A stretch of 64,000 nt of DNA from Betaproteobacteria bacterium UKL13-2 (GCA_001602455.1 CP012157.1:1731733-1795732); one strand, 5' to 3'. Positions 32,876 through 42,878 are shown, counted from the first letter of the stretch. Notes: generated by a model from the sequence alone, not told the origin. Made by a program: numbers and translations.

Positions 32876-35548
32876 TCAAACCGTCCAAGGTGCCGGTTTC
32901 GATATATCGATGTCGTACTTCTTGATCGCTTCGCTGACCGTCTTGAGCGGAATCTGCCCCTCGTCGGCCAACGCTTTCAACGCCGCGATAACAACGTAGT
33001 ATCGATTAACCTCGAAGAACTTGCGAAGCTGCTTGCGCGTATCGGAACGACCAAATCCATCGGTGCCAAGCACGGTAAATCGGCGGTCGGAGATGTACGG
33101 GCGAATCTGATCGGCAAAGGAGCGCATGTAGTCGGTCGCGGCAATCGCAGGACCCTTACGCCCCTTCAGCAGTTGCGCGACGTGTGGCGCCTGCGGTGCC
33201 GCTTCTGGATTGAGTAAGTTGTTGCGCTCAGCCGCCATGCCATCACGCCGAAGTTCGGTGAAGGACGTGCAGCTCCAAATGTCGGATACCACGCCCCAAT
33301 CCAACTCAAGCAACTCGGCAGCCGCAATGACTTCGCGGAAAATGGTGCCAGACCCCATCAACTGTACACGCGGCTTCTTTGTCTCTTTGGACTCGCGGAA
33401 CAAGTACATTCCCTTGAGGATGTTCGCTTCGGCACCCTCAGGCATGGCGGGATGGGTGTAGTTCTCATTCATCACCGTGATGTAGTAGTAGATGTGCTCC
33501 ATCTTCTCGTACATACGTTTCAAGCCATCGTGAATGATGACGGCGAGTTCGTAGCTGAATGTTGGATCGTAGGAGATGCAGTTCGGGATGGTGGCCGACA
33601 TCAGGTGCGAGTGCCCGTCTTCATGTTGCAGACCTTCGCCGTTTAGCGTGGTGCGTCCCGAAGTACCTCCCAGCAGGAAGCCGCGCGCCTGCATGTCGCC
33701 CGCTGCCCATGCGAGGTCGCCGATACGCTGGAAGCCAAACATCGAGTAGAAAATGAAGAAAGGGATCATGTGCTGACCGTGGTTGGCGTAGCTGGTGCCC
33801 GCCGCCATCCATGAGCAGAATGCCCCAGCTTCATTGATTCCTTCTTGCAAAATTTGTCCGGCTTTGTCTTCTTTGTAGAACATCAACTCACCGGAATCCA
33901 CCGGCTCATACAGTTGGCCCACCGAGGAGTAAATGCCGAGTTGACGAAACATGCCTTCCATACCAAACGTGCGCGACTCGTCGGCAACAATCGGTACCAA
34001 GCGCGGACCGAGTTCCTTGTCGCGGGTGAGGGCAGTAAAGGCGCGAACAAACGCCATCGTTGTTGAAATCTCCCGCTCTTCCGTTGATTTCAATAGCGGC
34101 TCAAAAATCGATAGCGTCGGCACCTTGAGTGCGGGAATATTCGGAAAACGCACCGGCAGCGAGCCGCCGAGTTTTTCGCGAGCCGCCTTTAGATATTGAA
34201 TCTCGGGCGAGTTATCTGCCGGTTTGTAAAACGGAACGTCGGCGATGACGTCGTCGCTGACCGGAATATTGAAACGGTCACGGAATTGTTTGAGCGACCC
34301 CAAATCCATCTTCTTTTGCTGATGGGTGATGTTCTGGCCTTCGCCAGCTTTACCCATGCCGTAACCTTTTACGGTCTTCGCGAGAATGATGGTCGGCTGC
34401 CCCGTATGTTTGACCGCAGCCGAGTAGGCGGCGTAGACCTTGTAGGGGTCATGACCGCCACGATTCAACCGCCAGATGTCCTCGTCGGACATTGACGAAA
34501 CCATCTTTTCGAGCTCGGGGTATTTACCAAAAAACTCTTTGCGAACGTAGGCACCGTCACGTGCTTTGTAGTTTTGATACTCGCCATCTACCGCTTCCAT
34601 CATGCGAGTCTTCAGCAACCCATCGCTATCTTTTGCGAGCAAAGGGTCCCAATAACGACCCCAGATGACCTTCAACACGTTCCAGCCAGCACCACGAAAA
34701 TCACTTTCCAGTTCTTGGATGATCTTGCCGTTGCCGCGCACCGGGCCGTCTAGACGCTGCAGGTTGCAATTGACCACAAAAATCAAATTGTCGAGGCCTT
34801 CGCGTGCAGCCAGCGAAATCGCGCCGAGAGATTCCGGCTCATCCATTTCGCCGTCCCCCATGAACGCCCATACTTTGCGGCCTTCGGTGTTGACGATGCC
34901 ACGGTTGTGCAGGTACTTCATGAAGCGCGCTTGGTAGATTGCCTGTAGCGGACCGAGTCCCATCGACACTGTCGCAAACTGCCAAAAATCGGGCATAAGC
35001 CATGGATGTGGGTAGGAGGAAATACCTTCGCCGTCGACTTCGCGGCGGAAGTTTTCCATCTGCTCTTCCGTGATACGGCCTTCGAGAAATGCGCGGGCGT
35101 ACACGCCGGGCGCTGAATGCCCTTGCATGAAAATCATATCGCCGCCATGCGCCTTGGAAGGCGCGTGCCAGAAGTGGTCAAAGCCGACGTCGTAAAGCGT
35201 CGCGGCCGATTGGAAGCTGGCAATATGTCCGCCGAGTTCTGACGATTCCTTGTTGGCACGCAAGACGGTTGCGACCGCATTCCAACGAATCAACGAGCGG
35301 ATACGGTGCTCCATTTCTTGGTCGCCCGGCAACAGGTCTTCCGCATGCGGCGGGATCGTGTTGATGTACGCCGTGGTAGGCGTGTAGGGAAGATTCGTGC
35401 CGGAGCGTCTTGCCTTGTCGACGAGTGATTCGAGCAAGAAATGTGCGCGTTCAGGTCCTTCGGCATCGAGAACGGCGTCGAGCGCGTCGAGCCATTCACG
35501 CGTCTCTTGCGGGTCGATATCGTGTTGCAAAAAGGCGGGACGATCCAT
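32876..35548 (-). CDS. aceE: Pyruvate dehydrogenase E1 component, homodimeric
   Basis: The 890-residue thiamin-diphosphate E1 decarboxylates pyruvate. It has the homodimeric E1 layout: QETREWLDALDAVL at the N-terminus, GGHIASFQSAATLYDVGF, GDGEMDEPESLGAI with the ThDP/Mg site and NLQRLDGPVRGNGKI, then RTFGMEGMFRQLG, and the C-terminal DGFGRSDTRKQLR. Start chosen at MDRPAFLQ because GAGGAG lies 8 bases upstream; a start at 35563 would lie in that site. First gene of the pdh set. Confidence 0.96.
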   Translation of the reverse strand: MDRPAFLQHDIDPQETREWLDALDAVLDAEGPERAHFLLESLVDKARRSGTNLPYTPTTAYINTIPPHAEDLLPGDQEMEHRIRSLIRWNAVATVLRANKESSELGGHIASFQSAATLYDVGFDHFWHAPSKAHGGDMIFMQGHSAPGVYARAFLEGRITEEQMENFRREVDGEGISSYPHPWLMPDFWQFATVSMGLGPLQAIYQARFMKYLHNRGIVNTEGRKVWAFMGDGEMDEPESLGAISLAAREGLDNLIFVVNCNLQRLDGPVRGNGKIIQELESDFRGAGWNVLKVIWGRYWDPLLAKDSDGLLKTRMMEAVDGEYQNYKARDGAYVRKEFFGKYPELEKMVSSMSDEDIWRLNRGGHDPYKVYAAYSAAVKHTGQPTIILAKTVKGYGMGKAGEGQNITHQQKKMDLGSLKQFRDRFNIPVSDDVIADVPFYKPADNSPEIQYLKAAREKLGGSLPVRFPNIPALKVPTLSIFEPLLKSTEEREISTTMAFVRAFTALTRDKELGPRLVPIVADESRTFGMEGMFRQLGIYSSVGQLYEPVDSGELMFYKEDKAGQILQEGINEAGAFCSWMAAGTSYANHGQHMIPFFIFYSMFGFQRIGDLAWAAGDMQARGFLLGGTSGRTTLNGEGLQHEDGHSHLMSATIPNCISYDPTFSYELAVIIHDGLKRMYEKMEHIYYYITVMNENYTHPAMPEGAEANILKGMYLFRESKETKKPRVQLMGSGTIFREVIAAAELLELDWGVVSDIWSCTSFTELRRDGMAAERNNLLNPEAAPQAPHVAQLLKGRKGPAIAATDYMRSFADQIRPYISDRRFTVLGTDGFGRSDTRKQLRKFFEVNRYYVVIAALKALADEGQIPLKTVSEAIKKYDIDISKPAPWTV

Positions 35549-36062
35549 CGGCAGTCTCCTCATTGTTATAAAAATTTATGCCAGATATTAGACCGTATTA
35601 AGGTACTTGGTGCTATTCGCATCAAGAAAAGGCCTTGTGAAGCAAGCGCAGGAATTGTCACCAACTTGTCACCAATATAGATATGCCGCGTGGCAACCGC
35701 AAGTCGCCTGATTGCGCCTCTAATCGTGCTTCCAATAGTGCCTAATCGCCTCATGCTGACGCAATCTACTCGCGTGAGAGCGAGCGTGCAGCGGACAGGC
35801 ACGCACAACCACCCAAGATGCTGAAACATACTAATACTCATTGAAAATCATACACTTTCAGGCGGTTCCCCAAGTGTTTCTTAAAAAACAATTTTAAGTT
35901 ATTATTATTCAAAGAATTTAGTTGTGCGGAAGGTGGTTATGGCGGTATCCGAAGAGTGATACAAATCGCCATCGCGCTGGTCATTGGGGGCGGGTGAAAA
36001 ATGGGTTGGGTTATCCGACAGAGCGCGGGCACAGAGCAAACAATGCGTCATTGGGGGGCTAG
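35549..36062. other. Divergent intergenic region, aceE / PP2C
   Basis: About 510 bases hold no gene. The aceE Shine-Dalgarno GAGGAG lies at the left edge. An A/T-rich block (35880-35925, with TTATTATTATTC) could be an UP-type promoter element for the rightward signalling operon. No operator or terminator is certain. Confidence 0.5.
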
Positions 36063-36887
36063 GTGGCGCTGACGGATGCATTGCAAATAGTTAGCGTTTC
36101 TGATCGTGGGCGGGTCCGGGAGCATAACGAAGATTGCGTTGTGTCGCACCCTGATATCGGTGTCGTTGTGCTGGCCGATGGTATGGGTGGGTACAATGCG
36201 GGCGAAGTGGCGAGCGGAATGGCAACGTCTCTCATCGCCGACGGGCTCGCACAAGTCTGGACCCATGATCGATTGAAGGGGCTAGATCGCGAGCAAGCAG
36301 CGGCGCTCTCGCAGTGGTTGCTGCAAGAGCAGGTGGCTGCGGCGAATACGGCGGTCTATGCGGCGGCACAGAAGGATTCCCAGTGTACGGGGATGGGCAC
36401 GACACTTGTCGCATGTATCTTCTACGATAATTTCTTAACGGTCGGTCATATCGGCGATTCACGTTTGTACCGCATGAGAGCCGATTCGCTGAAACAGGTA
36501 ACGCACGATCATTCGTTATTGCAGGAGCAAATTGATGCTGGACTGATTACGAAGGAACATGCACGTCGGTCGCACAACAAGAACTTGGTGACGAGAGCAT
36601 TAGGCATCGATCCGCAAGTCGAGGCGGAAATCCACACCTACCACGTCGCTGAAGGGGATATCTACTTGCTGTGTTCTGACGGCTTAAATGACATGATCGA
36701 GGATGATGAAATTCAAATGATGCTGATTGCGCTGAGAACGAACCTCGATTTGGCCGTGCAGGAATTGGTGCAGGCGGCCAATGATGCGGGTGGACGTGAC
36801 AACGTGTCGGTCATGTTGGTTAAGGCAGTCAAGAATTTCGCGGCAAAGCGAGGTTTTTGGGTAAAAGTGAAGTCGTTGTTTGCGTAG
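36063..36887 (+). CDS. PP2C-family Ser/Thr protein phosphatase
   Basis: A 274-residue cytoplasmic metal-dependent phosphatase of the Stp/PrpC type. Motifs in order: SVSDRGRVREHNEDC (about 11-25), VVLADGMGGYNAGEVAS with the metal-binding Asp, GMGTTLVACIF, VGHIGDSRLYRM, DHSLLQEQIDAGLI, LLCSDGLNDMI and GGRDNVSVMLV. The start is GTG at 36063 with a G-rich sequence upstream. It heads a same-strand set with a double-FHA protein, so phosphothreonine recognition and dephosphorylation are probably paired. No kinase gene is in the window. Confidence 0.9.
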   Translation: MALTDALQIVSVSDRGRVREHNEDCVVSHPDIGVVVLADGMGGYNAGEVASGMATSLIADGLAQVWTHDRLKGLDREQAAALSQWLLQEQVAAANTAVYAAAQKDSQCTGMGTTLVACIFYDNFLTVGHIGDSRLYRMRADSLKQVTHDHSLLQEQIDAGLITKEHARRSHNKNLVTRALGIDPQVEAEIHTYHVAEGDIYLLCSDGLNDMIEDDEIQMMLIALRTNLDLAVQELVQAANDAGGRDNVSVMLVKAVKNFAAKRGFWVKVKSLFA

Positions 36888-36934
36888 GTGCGAGGCGATG
36901 AATCAACGCACTGTTTATTTCTAGGGTTATGACC

Positions 36935-37612
36935 ATGGCAAAACTGATTTTGAGCGTCGATGGAACAGTGTTAAGGGAGATTTCACTTTCCAAAGAGCGG
37001 ACGACACTGGGGCGGAAGCCACACAACGATATCCAGGTAAACAACCTAGCGGTGTCAGGGGAGCACGCTGCGATCGTATCCATCCTGAATGAAGCGTTTA
37101 TTGAGGATCTGAATTCGACTAACGGAACCTTAGTCAATGGGAAGCCGATCAAAAAGCACTTCTTGCAGAACAACGATGTCGTTGAAATTGGCAAGTACAA
37201 GCTAAAGTATTTCAGCGAAGCGCCTGTTCAAAGTCCCGTCGCCGATTTTGAGCGCACCATGATTATTCGTAAGCCTTTTGCGGCGGCGCCCATCTCGGTA
37301 GTGTCGGCTCCCGCCGCCCCTGCTGCCCCTCCTCCTTTGCCTAGCGTGAAGGAAGCCGCAATTCGAGTTCTTTCCGGTGCGGCGGCAGGTCGTACCCTCG
37401 ACTTGACCAAGAGCCTCATGACGATTGGTAAGCCGGGCGTTCAGGTCGCGGTGATCACACGACGGTCGAATGGGTTCTTCATCGCGCATGTCGAGGGGGC
37501 TTTGTTTCCGAGCATCAACGGCGTAGCAATCGACGGTCAAGCCGAGCAGTTGAATGACCACGATCTGATTGAAATTGCCAGCGTGAAGATGGAGTTCTAC
37601 TTTAAGGCATAG
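36935..37612 (+). CDS. Protein with two FHA domains
   Basis: A 225-residue protein. Residues ~1-95 form a canonical FHA domain (TTLGRKPHNDIQVNN, SGEHAAIV, DLNSTNGTLVNG), a phosphothreonine reader. After an Ala/Pro linker a second, degenerate FHA-like part (RVLSGAAAGRTLDLTKS, TIGKPGVQVAVITRR, then PSINGVAIDG) lacks the usual Ser-x-x-His. It follows the phosphatase by 47 bp and likely scaffolds phosphorylated partners of the locus. The alternative start at 36929 adds two residues. Confidence 0.87.
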   Translation: MAKLILSVDGTVLREISLSKERTTLGRKPHNDIQVNNLAVSGEHAAIVSILNEAFIEDLNSTNGTLVNGKPIKKHFLQNNDVVEIGKYKLKYFSEAPVQSPVADFERTMIIRKPFAAAPISVVSAPAAPAAPPPLPSVKEAAIRVLSGAAAGRTLDLTKSLMTIGKPGVQVAVITRRSNGFFIAHVEGALFPSINGVAIDGQAEQLNDHDLIEIASVKMEFYFKA

Positions 37613-37797
37613 CCGCCGCGCCCATCGGTATCGTAAGCGGAGCTCCCCCACGAAAAATTCAGGTACAGCATTGCGCAAAAGCGGGATGCCATCAGATACG
37701 TTTTGTGATGTAAAACACAGCATCGATCCGTTCTAAACAACATAATGTAAAGAGTTGTTTTTCCACAAAAATTTACGTCTTGGTGGGTGACGGGTTC

Positions 37798-38562
37798 ATG
37801 CAAATAAAAGTGCTTGGTTGCAGCGGGGGCATTGGCGGAAACTTGCGCACAACGGCATTCGCTGTTGACGACGATATTTTGATCGATGCGGGCACCGGGG
37901 TCGGCGATCTTGATTTAGAGCAACTCGCGCGTATCGATCACATCTTCATCACTCACGCCCACCTCGATCACATTGCGAGCATTCCGTTTCTGATTGACAC
38001 CGTGATGGGCCTGCGGGATAAGCCGTTGACACTTTACGCCGTGCGTGAAGTGCTCCAAACCCTCAAAGACCATATTTTCAATTGGAAGATATGGCCCGAT
38101 TTTGGGGTGATCCCATCGGCTGAAGCGCCCGTCATGCGCTACCAAGAAATCGAAGTTGGGCAGCCAATTGTGCTCAATGGGCGGCAATTCACCGCCATTC
38201 CGGCGAACCACACGGTTCCGGCTGTAGGTTATCTAGTTGATAGTGGCCAAGCCCGCCTCATCTTCAGCGGCGACACATCAATTAACGACGCACTCTGGCA
38301 GATTGCGAACGACACCAAGAATCTCAAGTATCTGATTATCGAGACTGCCTTCCCAAACAAGGAGCGCAATATCGCAGTTGTCTCGAAACACTTGTGCCCA
38401 AGTATGCTGGCCGAGGAGTTGGCCAAGCTTTCACAGTCGGTTGAGATATTGGTGACCCACCTGAAGCCCGGTGAGGTGAACCTCACCATGAGCGAGATCG
38501 GGCGAAACGCCGAACAATGGTCCCCGCGAATGCTTCAACAGGGGATGGTTCTGACGCTATAG
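37798..38562 (+). CDS. MBL-fold 3',5'-cyclic-nucleotide phosphodiesterase-like (class II)
   Basis: A 254-residue metallo-beta-lactamase-fold enzyme: MQIKVLGCSGGIGG at the N-terminus, ILIDAGTGVGDL, the metal motif THAHLDHIASIPFL (HxHxDH), ANHTVPAVGYLVDSG, FSGDTSIND and VTHLKPGE. This matches class II cyclic-nucleotide phosphodiesterases more than RNase Z or glyoxalase II. cAMP or cGMP would be the expected substrate. The upstream in-frame ATG at 37780 is less likely. Part of the signalling locus between FHA and ATPase genes; a weak terminator follows. Confidence 0.8.
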   Translation: MQIKVLGCSGGIGGNLRTTAFAVDDDILIDAGTGVGDLDLEQLARIDHIFITHAHLDHIASIPFLIDTVMGLRDKPLTLYAVREVLQTLKDHIFNWKIWPDFGVIPSAEAPVMRYQEIEVGQPIVLNGRQFTAIPANHTVPAVGYLVDSGQARLIFSGDTSINDALWQIANDTKNLKYLIIETAFPNKERNIAVVSKHLCPSMLAEELAKLSQSVEILVTHLKPGEVNLTMSEIGRNAEQWSPRMLQQGMVLTL

Positions 38563-38586
38563 CGCGCCTTGCGTCTGGCTAGACGT

Positions 38587-38622
38587 AAGCCCGTTTTTGA
38601 GATACAAAACAGGGCTTTTCAT
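38587..38622 (+). terminator. Probable terminator after the phosphodiesterase-like gene
   Basis: AAGCCCGTTTT pairs with AAAACAGGGCTT (one bulge) and ends in TTTT, 25 bases after the stop codon. Confidence 0.6.
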
Positions 38623-38797
38623 CCGGCTTTATCTTGGTAAAATTAGGTGATAAGCCTAGCGCGAAGACGAGGCCACATTCGTGTGCCTATTCGGCTTTGT
38701 GCGCGGTGGTGTGCTTGGTTGCATACTCACCGCGGACGCAGTTGCGAACGCGGATGCGCATTCGACGTTAGGCTTGTTTCACTTTATGGGGCACCAA

Positions 38798-41194
38798 ATG
38801 AGCGCAGTTCTTGAACCCAAAGTCAGCGTTGTTGGCGGAGCAGGGCAGTCAGGCGACGTCTCTCTGAAACTCGCGTTTTCAAAGAAGCTGCAAGCGGTGA
38901 CGAACCGAATCCATTCAACGACTAATGTCGATGAAATCATGCTCGACGTGGCGCGAGATATTTGCCAGTTGTTCGATGCAGACCGACTCACCATCTACGC
39001 CATATCGGAAGACGGCGCGGCGATTGTCTCCAAAGTGAAATCGGGTTTGAATTCGTTCAAGGACATCAAGCTACCCATTTCCGAAAGTTCGATCGCCGGT
39101 TGCTGTGCGCTGAATAGACGCTTCATGAACATCCGGGACGTCTACGATGAAGCGGAGTTGAAAGTCTTCTCGCCAAGGTTGTCGTTCCTCAAGGCGGTTG
39201 ACCAGCGAACGGGCTATCGAACCAAGCAAATGATGGTCGCGCCGATCATCAGCACAGATGCAAGCGGCGGCAATGGAGACCTTGCGGGCGTCATTCAAGT
39301 GATTAATCACCTGCCCGGGACACCTTTTCCGCAGTTGGCGGAGGAGGGCTTGGGCGAACTGGTCAAGACACTGGCGATCGCCTTTAGGGTTCGCCAGCAA
39401 ATTCCGTCCCAGATCAAGTCAAAGTTTGAGTACCTCGTTGTCGATAACGTCATCTCGGAAGGGGAGCTCGAGCTCGCGACGCGAACTGCTCGGCGTAAGA
39501 ACAAAAACGTCGAAGACATCCTCATCGACGAATTTCAGGTAAAGCAGGCGGCGCTGGGTACGGCACTCGCAAAGTATTTTGGCGTTGCATACGAGCCGTA
39601 CAAAGCGGATCGTAATAAACCGGCCGACCTTCTTAAGAACCTGAAGCGCGAATACTGCGAACAAGCTAATTGGATTCCTCTTGACCACACCCAATCTGGC
39701 GTCGTGATCATGACGCCAGATCCCGAACATACTAAGAACTCCCGGGTAGTAGAAAATATTTTCCCTAAATCAAAAGTTATCTACAACGTCACCACCGCGC
39801 GCGACTTTGTGGCGACTTTGAGTCAGTTGTTTGGCGGCGGCGCAGACGGGTTGCAAACCGGGGATATTGGCGACTTGCTGTCGAGCATGGGCGATGACCA
39901 GGAGATACAAGATGCCGGCGCTGACGACCTCTCCGAGGCGTCGGACAACGAACTGGTCAAACTGGTCAACAAGATCATCATCGATGCCTACAACCAAGGT
40001 GCGTCGGACATCCACATCGAGCCGCTACCAGGCAAGGGTAAAACAGGCGTACGCTTCCGCAAGGACGGATCACTCGCGCCATACATCGAGATTCCTTCCA
40101 GTTATCGCAGTGCGCTTGTGGCACGTCTGAAGATCATGTGCGACCTCGACATTTCGGAGAAGCGCAAGCCGCAAGACGGCAAAATCAAGTTCAAGAAATA
40201 CGGGCCACTCGATATCGAGCTGCGCGTTGCCACCATCCCGACCACGGGTGGCGTTGAAGACATCGTGATGCGTATTTTGGCTGCGGGTGAGCCTATCCCG
40301 CTCGATAAGCTTGGGCTAACCACCAAGAACAAAAACGCATTAGTGGCGGCTGTATCTAAACCGTATGGACTGTTTTTTGTGTGTGGGCCGACCGGCTCAG
40401 GAAAAACGACTACGCTTCATTCGGTGCTGGGCTCGCTCAATACACCTGACACCAAAATTTGGACTGCCGAAGACCCGGTTGAGATCACACAAAAAGGTCT
40501 GCGTCAGGTGCAGGTGAATAAGAAGGTGGTGGATTTTCCTACGGTGATGAAGGCATTCCTGCGTGCTGACCCCGACATCATTATGGTGGGTGAGATGCGT
40601 GATGCCGAGACCACGCACATTGGTATCGAGGCGTCACTGACGGGGCACTTGGTGTTTGCCACACTGCACACTAATTCGGCCCCGGAAGCGATCATCCGTT
40701 TGCTGGACATGGGGATGGATCCGTTCAACTTTGCCGACGCACTGGTTGGAATTCTCGCCCAACGTTTGGCGAAACGTCTTTGCAAGTGTAAGGCACCGTA
40801 CACCCCAACTGGCGATGAGATGAAGCAGTTTATGCAGGAATACACATCTGACCTGCGCCAGACGTCGCCTTGGATTAAGGATCCTCAAAGCCAAGCCAAG
40901 AAGCTCTACGAGTACTGGTTGCATGAATACGGTAAGGACGGCAAGCTCACGTTTTACAAACCAGTCGGCTGTGATGCGTGCGGCGGCTCGGGTTACAAGG
41001 GCCGCGTTGGCCTGCATGAATTGATGGTGGCGTCAGACGCCGTGAAGAAACTCATTCAAGAGCGCGCACGCGTTGCCGATCTATTTGTCAGGTGCGTTGA
41101 GGAAGGTATGTCAACGCTGAAAATGGACGGGATGGAAAAAGTCATGATGGGCGTCACGGATATGAAGCAAGTCCGAGCGGTCTGCGTGAAGTAA
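38798..41194 (+). CDS. GAF-MshEN-type II secretion/pilus ATPase (PilB/GspE-like)
   Basis: About 798 residues. Residues ~20-200 form a GAF domain (LQAVTNRIHSTTNVDEIM, TGYRTKQMMVAPI). A MshEN/GspE-N-like segment follows (LATRTARRKNKNVEDILID, LAKYFGVAYEPYK). Then comes the ATPase: ASDIHIEP, GVRFRKDGSL, Walker A GPTGSGKTTTLHS, Asp box TAEDPVEI, Walker B DPDIIMVGEMRDAETTH, the His box, and the zinc-binding tetracysteine split as CKCKAP and CDACGGSGYKG. Such ATPases drive pilus assembly or type II secretion. The start at 38798 is chosen; 38786 or GTG 38681 are possible. An HD-GYP gene with a similar GAF domain follows. Confidence 0.88.
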   Translation: MSAVLEPKVSVVGGAGQSGDVSLKLAFSKKLQAVTNRIHSTTNVDEIMLDVARDICQLFDADRLTIYAISEDGAAIVSKVKSGLNSFKDIKLPISESSIAGCCALNRRFMNIRDVYDEAELKVFSPRLSFLKAVDQRTGYRTKQMMVAPIISTDASGGNGDLAGVIQVINHLPGTPFPQLAEEGLGELVKTLAIAFRVRQQIPSQIKSKFEYLVVDNVISEGELELATRTARRKNKNVEDILIDEFQVKQAALGTALAKYFGVAYEPYKADRNKPADLLKNLKREYCEQANWIPLDHTQSGVVIMTPDPEHTKNSRVVENIFPKSKVIYNVTTARDFVATLSQLFGGGADGLQTGDIGDLLSSMGDDQEIQDAGADDLSEASDNELVKLVNKIIIDAYNQGASDIHIEPLPGKGKTGVRFRKDGSLAPYIEIPSSYRSALVARLKIMCDLDISEKRKPQDGKIKFKKYGPLDIELRVATIPTTGGVEDIVMRILAAGEPIPLDKLGLTTKNKNALVAAVSKPYGLFFVCGPTGSGKTTTLHSVLGSLNTPDTKIWTAEDPVEITQKGLRQVQVNKKVVDFPTVMKAFLRADPDIIMVGEMRDAETTHIGIEASLTGHLVFATLHTNSAPEAIIRLLDMGMDPFNFADALVGILAQRLAKRLCKCKAPYTPTGDEMKQFMQEYTSDLRQTSPWIKDPQSQAKKLYEYWLHEYGKDGKLTFYKPVGCDACGGSGYKGRVGLHELMVASDAVKKLIQERARVADLFVRCVEEGMSTLKMDGMEKVMMGVTDMKQVRAVCVK

Positions 41195-41205
41195 CCCCCG
41201 CCACT

Positions 41206-41229
41206 ACACCATCACACCATCACACCATC
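41206..41229. repeat. 8-bp tandem repeat between ATPase and HD-GYP genes
   Basis: Three perfect copies of ACACCATC, ending 8 bases before the HD-GYP start codon, replace any recognisable Shine-Dalgarno. Confidence 0.85.
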
Positions 41230-41237
41230 GCACATCA

Positions 41238-42878
41238 ATGACTTCTCACGCTGATCTCCGTCTGATTAGTCGCGAACTCGAGGGCGTTCAGGCAAGCGAG
41301 CGCCTTTTCACGGCGATTGAGTACCTGAATCGGATCGGTGCAGCGCTTAGCTCAGAGAGGAATATCGATAAGCTGCTTGAGACGATCCTGACGGCAGCGA
41401 AAAAAATCACCAACGCCGATGGCGGTACGCTATACCGACTCGTGGACGACCATCTAAAATTTGAGATCGTCCTCAACGATAGCTTAAACATTGTAATGGG
41501 CGGCACGACCGGGGTTCCCGTGCCGTTTTATCCCATTCCATTGCGGGCAGCCGACGGCTCACTCAATAACGCCATGGTGGCGGCCTATGCGGTACTGCAT
41601 GATGAAACGGTCAACATCGCCGATGCCTATAGGGCGGGCGGATTTGACTTCACCGGGACGCGGGCGTTCGACAAAAAAACCGGCTATCGCTCAACGTCAT
41701 TTCTCACGATTCCGATGAAGAATCACGATGGCGAGATCATTGGCGTGTTGCAATTGCTTAACGCGCTCGATGAGGCTGGGAAAGTTATGCCTTTCACAGT
41801 CGAAGATCAGCGGCTCGCTGAGTCACTCGCCTCACAGGCAGCGATTGCATTAACCAACCGCATGCTCATCACCCAGCTAGAAGCGCTGTTCGAAGCCCTC
41901 ATTGGTCTCATCAACACGGCGATTGACGATAAGTCGCCATACACCGGTGGACACTGCAAACGTGTTCCCACCCTGACGATGTTGCTTGCGGAGGCCGCTG
42001 CTGAGGCGACGGAAGGGCCGCTGGCATCATTCAAAATGACGGATAAGGACCGCTACGAGCTGAAGATCGCAGGCTTGTTGCACGACTGTGGAAAAATTAC
42101 CACGCCGGTCCATGTTGTCGATAAAGCCACTAAGCTTGAAACCATTTTTGATCGCGTGCATTTTGTTGCACAGCGATTTGAAATTCTCAAGCGTGATGCT
42201 GAAATCAAGTTGCTTCGCGCCAAGCTCGCCGCGCTGGAAGCGGGCGACAGCGCATCGGTCGAACGTGCCGAGTGCGATTTTACGGCGACAATTTGTGCGC
42301 TCGACGAAGATCGTGAGTTCATCCGTCGCGTCAACGTCGGCGGCGAGCGCATGAGCGCGGAAGATCAGGCGCGGGTGACAAAAATCGCCGCGTACCCAAT
42401 GACTGGCGAGGACGGTCGCAAGACGACATTCCTGAGTGAAGATGAGCGTAACAACCTGAACATCCCCTACGGCACCTTGACACAGCCGGAACGCGAAATC
42501 ATTAACCATCATATTGCGGCGACGATCAAGATGTTGGAAGCGTTGCCCTGGCCGAAACACCTTAAAAATGTCCCAGAGTACGCAGGAGGACACCACGAGC
42601 GTATGGACGGCAAAGGTTATCCAAAGGGGCTCACACGCGAACAGATGAGCGTTCAGGCGCGGATTATGGGGATTGCCGATATTTTTGAAGCGCTGACGGC
42701 GAAAGATCGTCCATACAAGCCGGGTAAGACGCTGTCAGAGTCGCTACAGATATTGAGCAAGTTCAAAGAAAACGGTCACGTCGATCCCGACTTGTTTGAT
42801 GTGTTTGTACGCGAGAAGGTTTATCTCAAATATGCAGAGCAGTTTCTCGATCCTGCGCAGATAGACGACGTCGCTTGA
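41238..42878 (+). CDS. GAF-HD-GYP cyclic-di-GMP phosphodiesterase-like protein
   Basis: A 546-residue protein. The N-terminal GAF domain (about 25-215; LFTAIEYLNRIGAALSSERN, KKTGYRSTSFLTIPM) is followed by an HD-GYP domain: YTGGHCKRV, GLLHDCGKITTP (HD), HHERMDGKGYPKGL (the HxxxxGxGYP signature), IMGIADIFEALTAKDRPYKPG. HD-GYP enzymes degrade cyclic di-GMP. About 100 residues are inserted between the HD and GYP parts. The catalytic pattern appears intact. Placed 43 bp after the PilB-like ATPase, it probably tunes the same machine. Confidence 0.9.
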   Translation: MTSHADLRLISRELEGVQASERLFTAIEYLNRIGAALSSERNIDKLLETILTAAKKITNADGGTLYRLVDDHLKFEIVLNDSLNIVMGGTTGVPVPFYPIPLRAADGSLNNAMVAAYAVLHDETVNIADAYRAGGFDFTGTRAFDKKTGYRSTSFLTIPMKNHDGEIIGVLQLLNALDEAGKVMPFTVEDQRLAESLASQAAIALTNRMLITQLEALFEALIGLINTAIDDKSPYTGGHCKRVPTLTMLLAEAAAEATEGPLASFKMTDKDRYELKIAGLLHDCGKITTPVHVVDKATKLETIFDRVHFVAQRFEILKRDAEIKLLRAKLAALEAGDSASVERAECDFTATICALDEDREFIRRVNVGGERMSAEDQARVTKIAAYPMTGEDGRKTTFLSEDERNNLNIPYGTLTQPEREIINHHIAATIKMLEALPWPKHLKNVPEYAGGHHERMDGKGYPKGLTREQMSVQARIMGIADIFEALTAKDRPYKPGKTLSESLQILSKFKENGHVDPDLFDVFVREKVYLKYAEQFLDPAQIDDVA

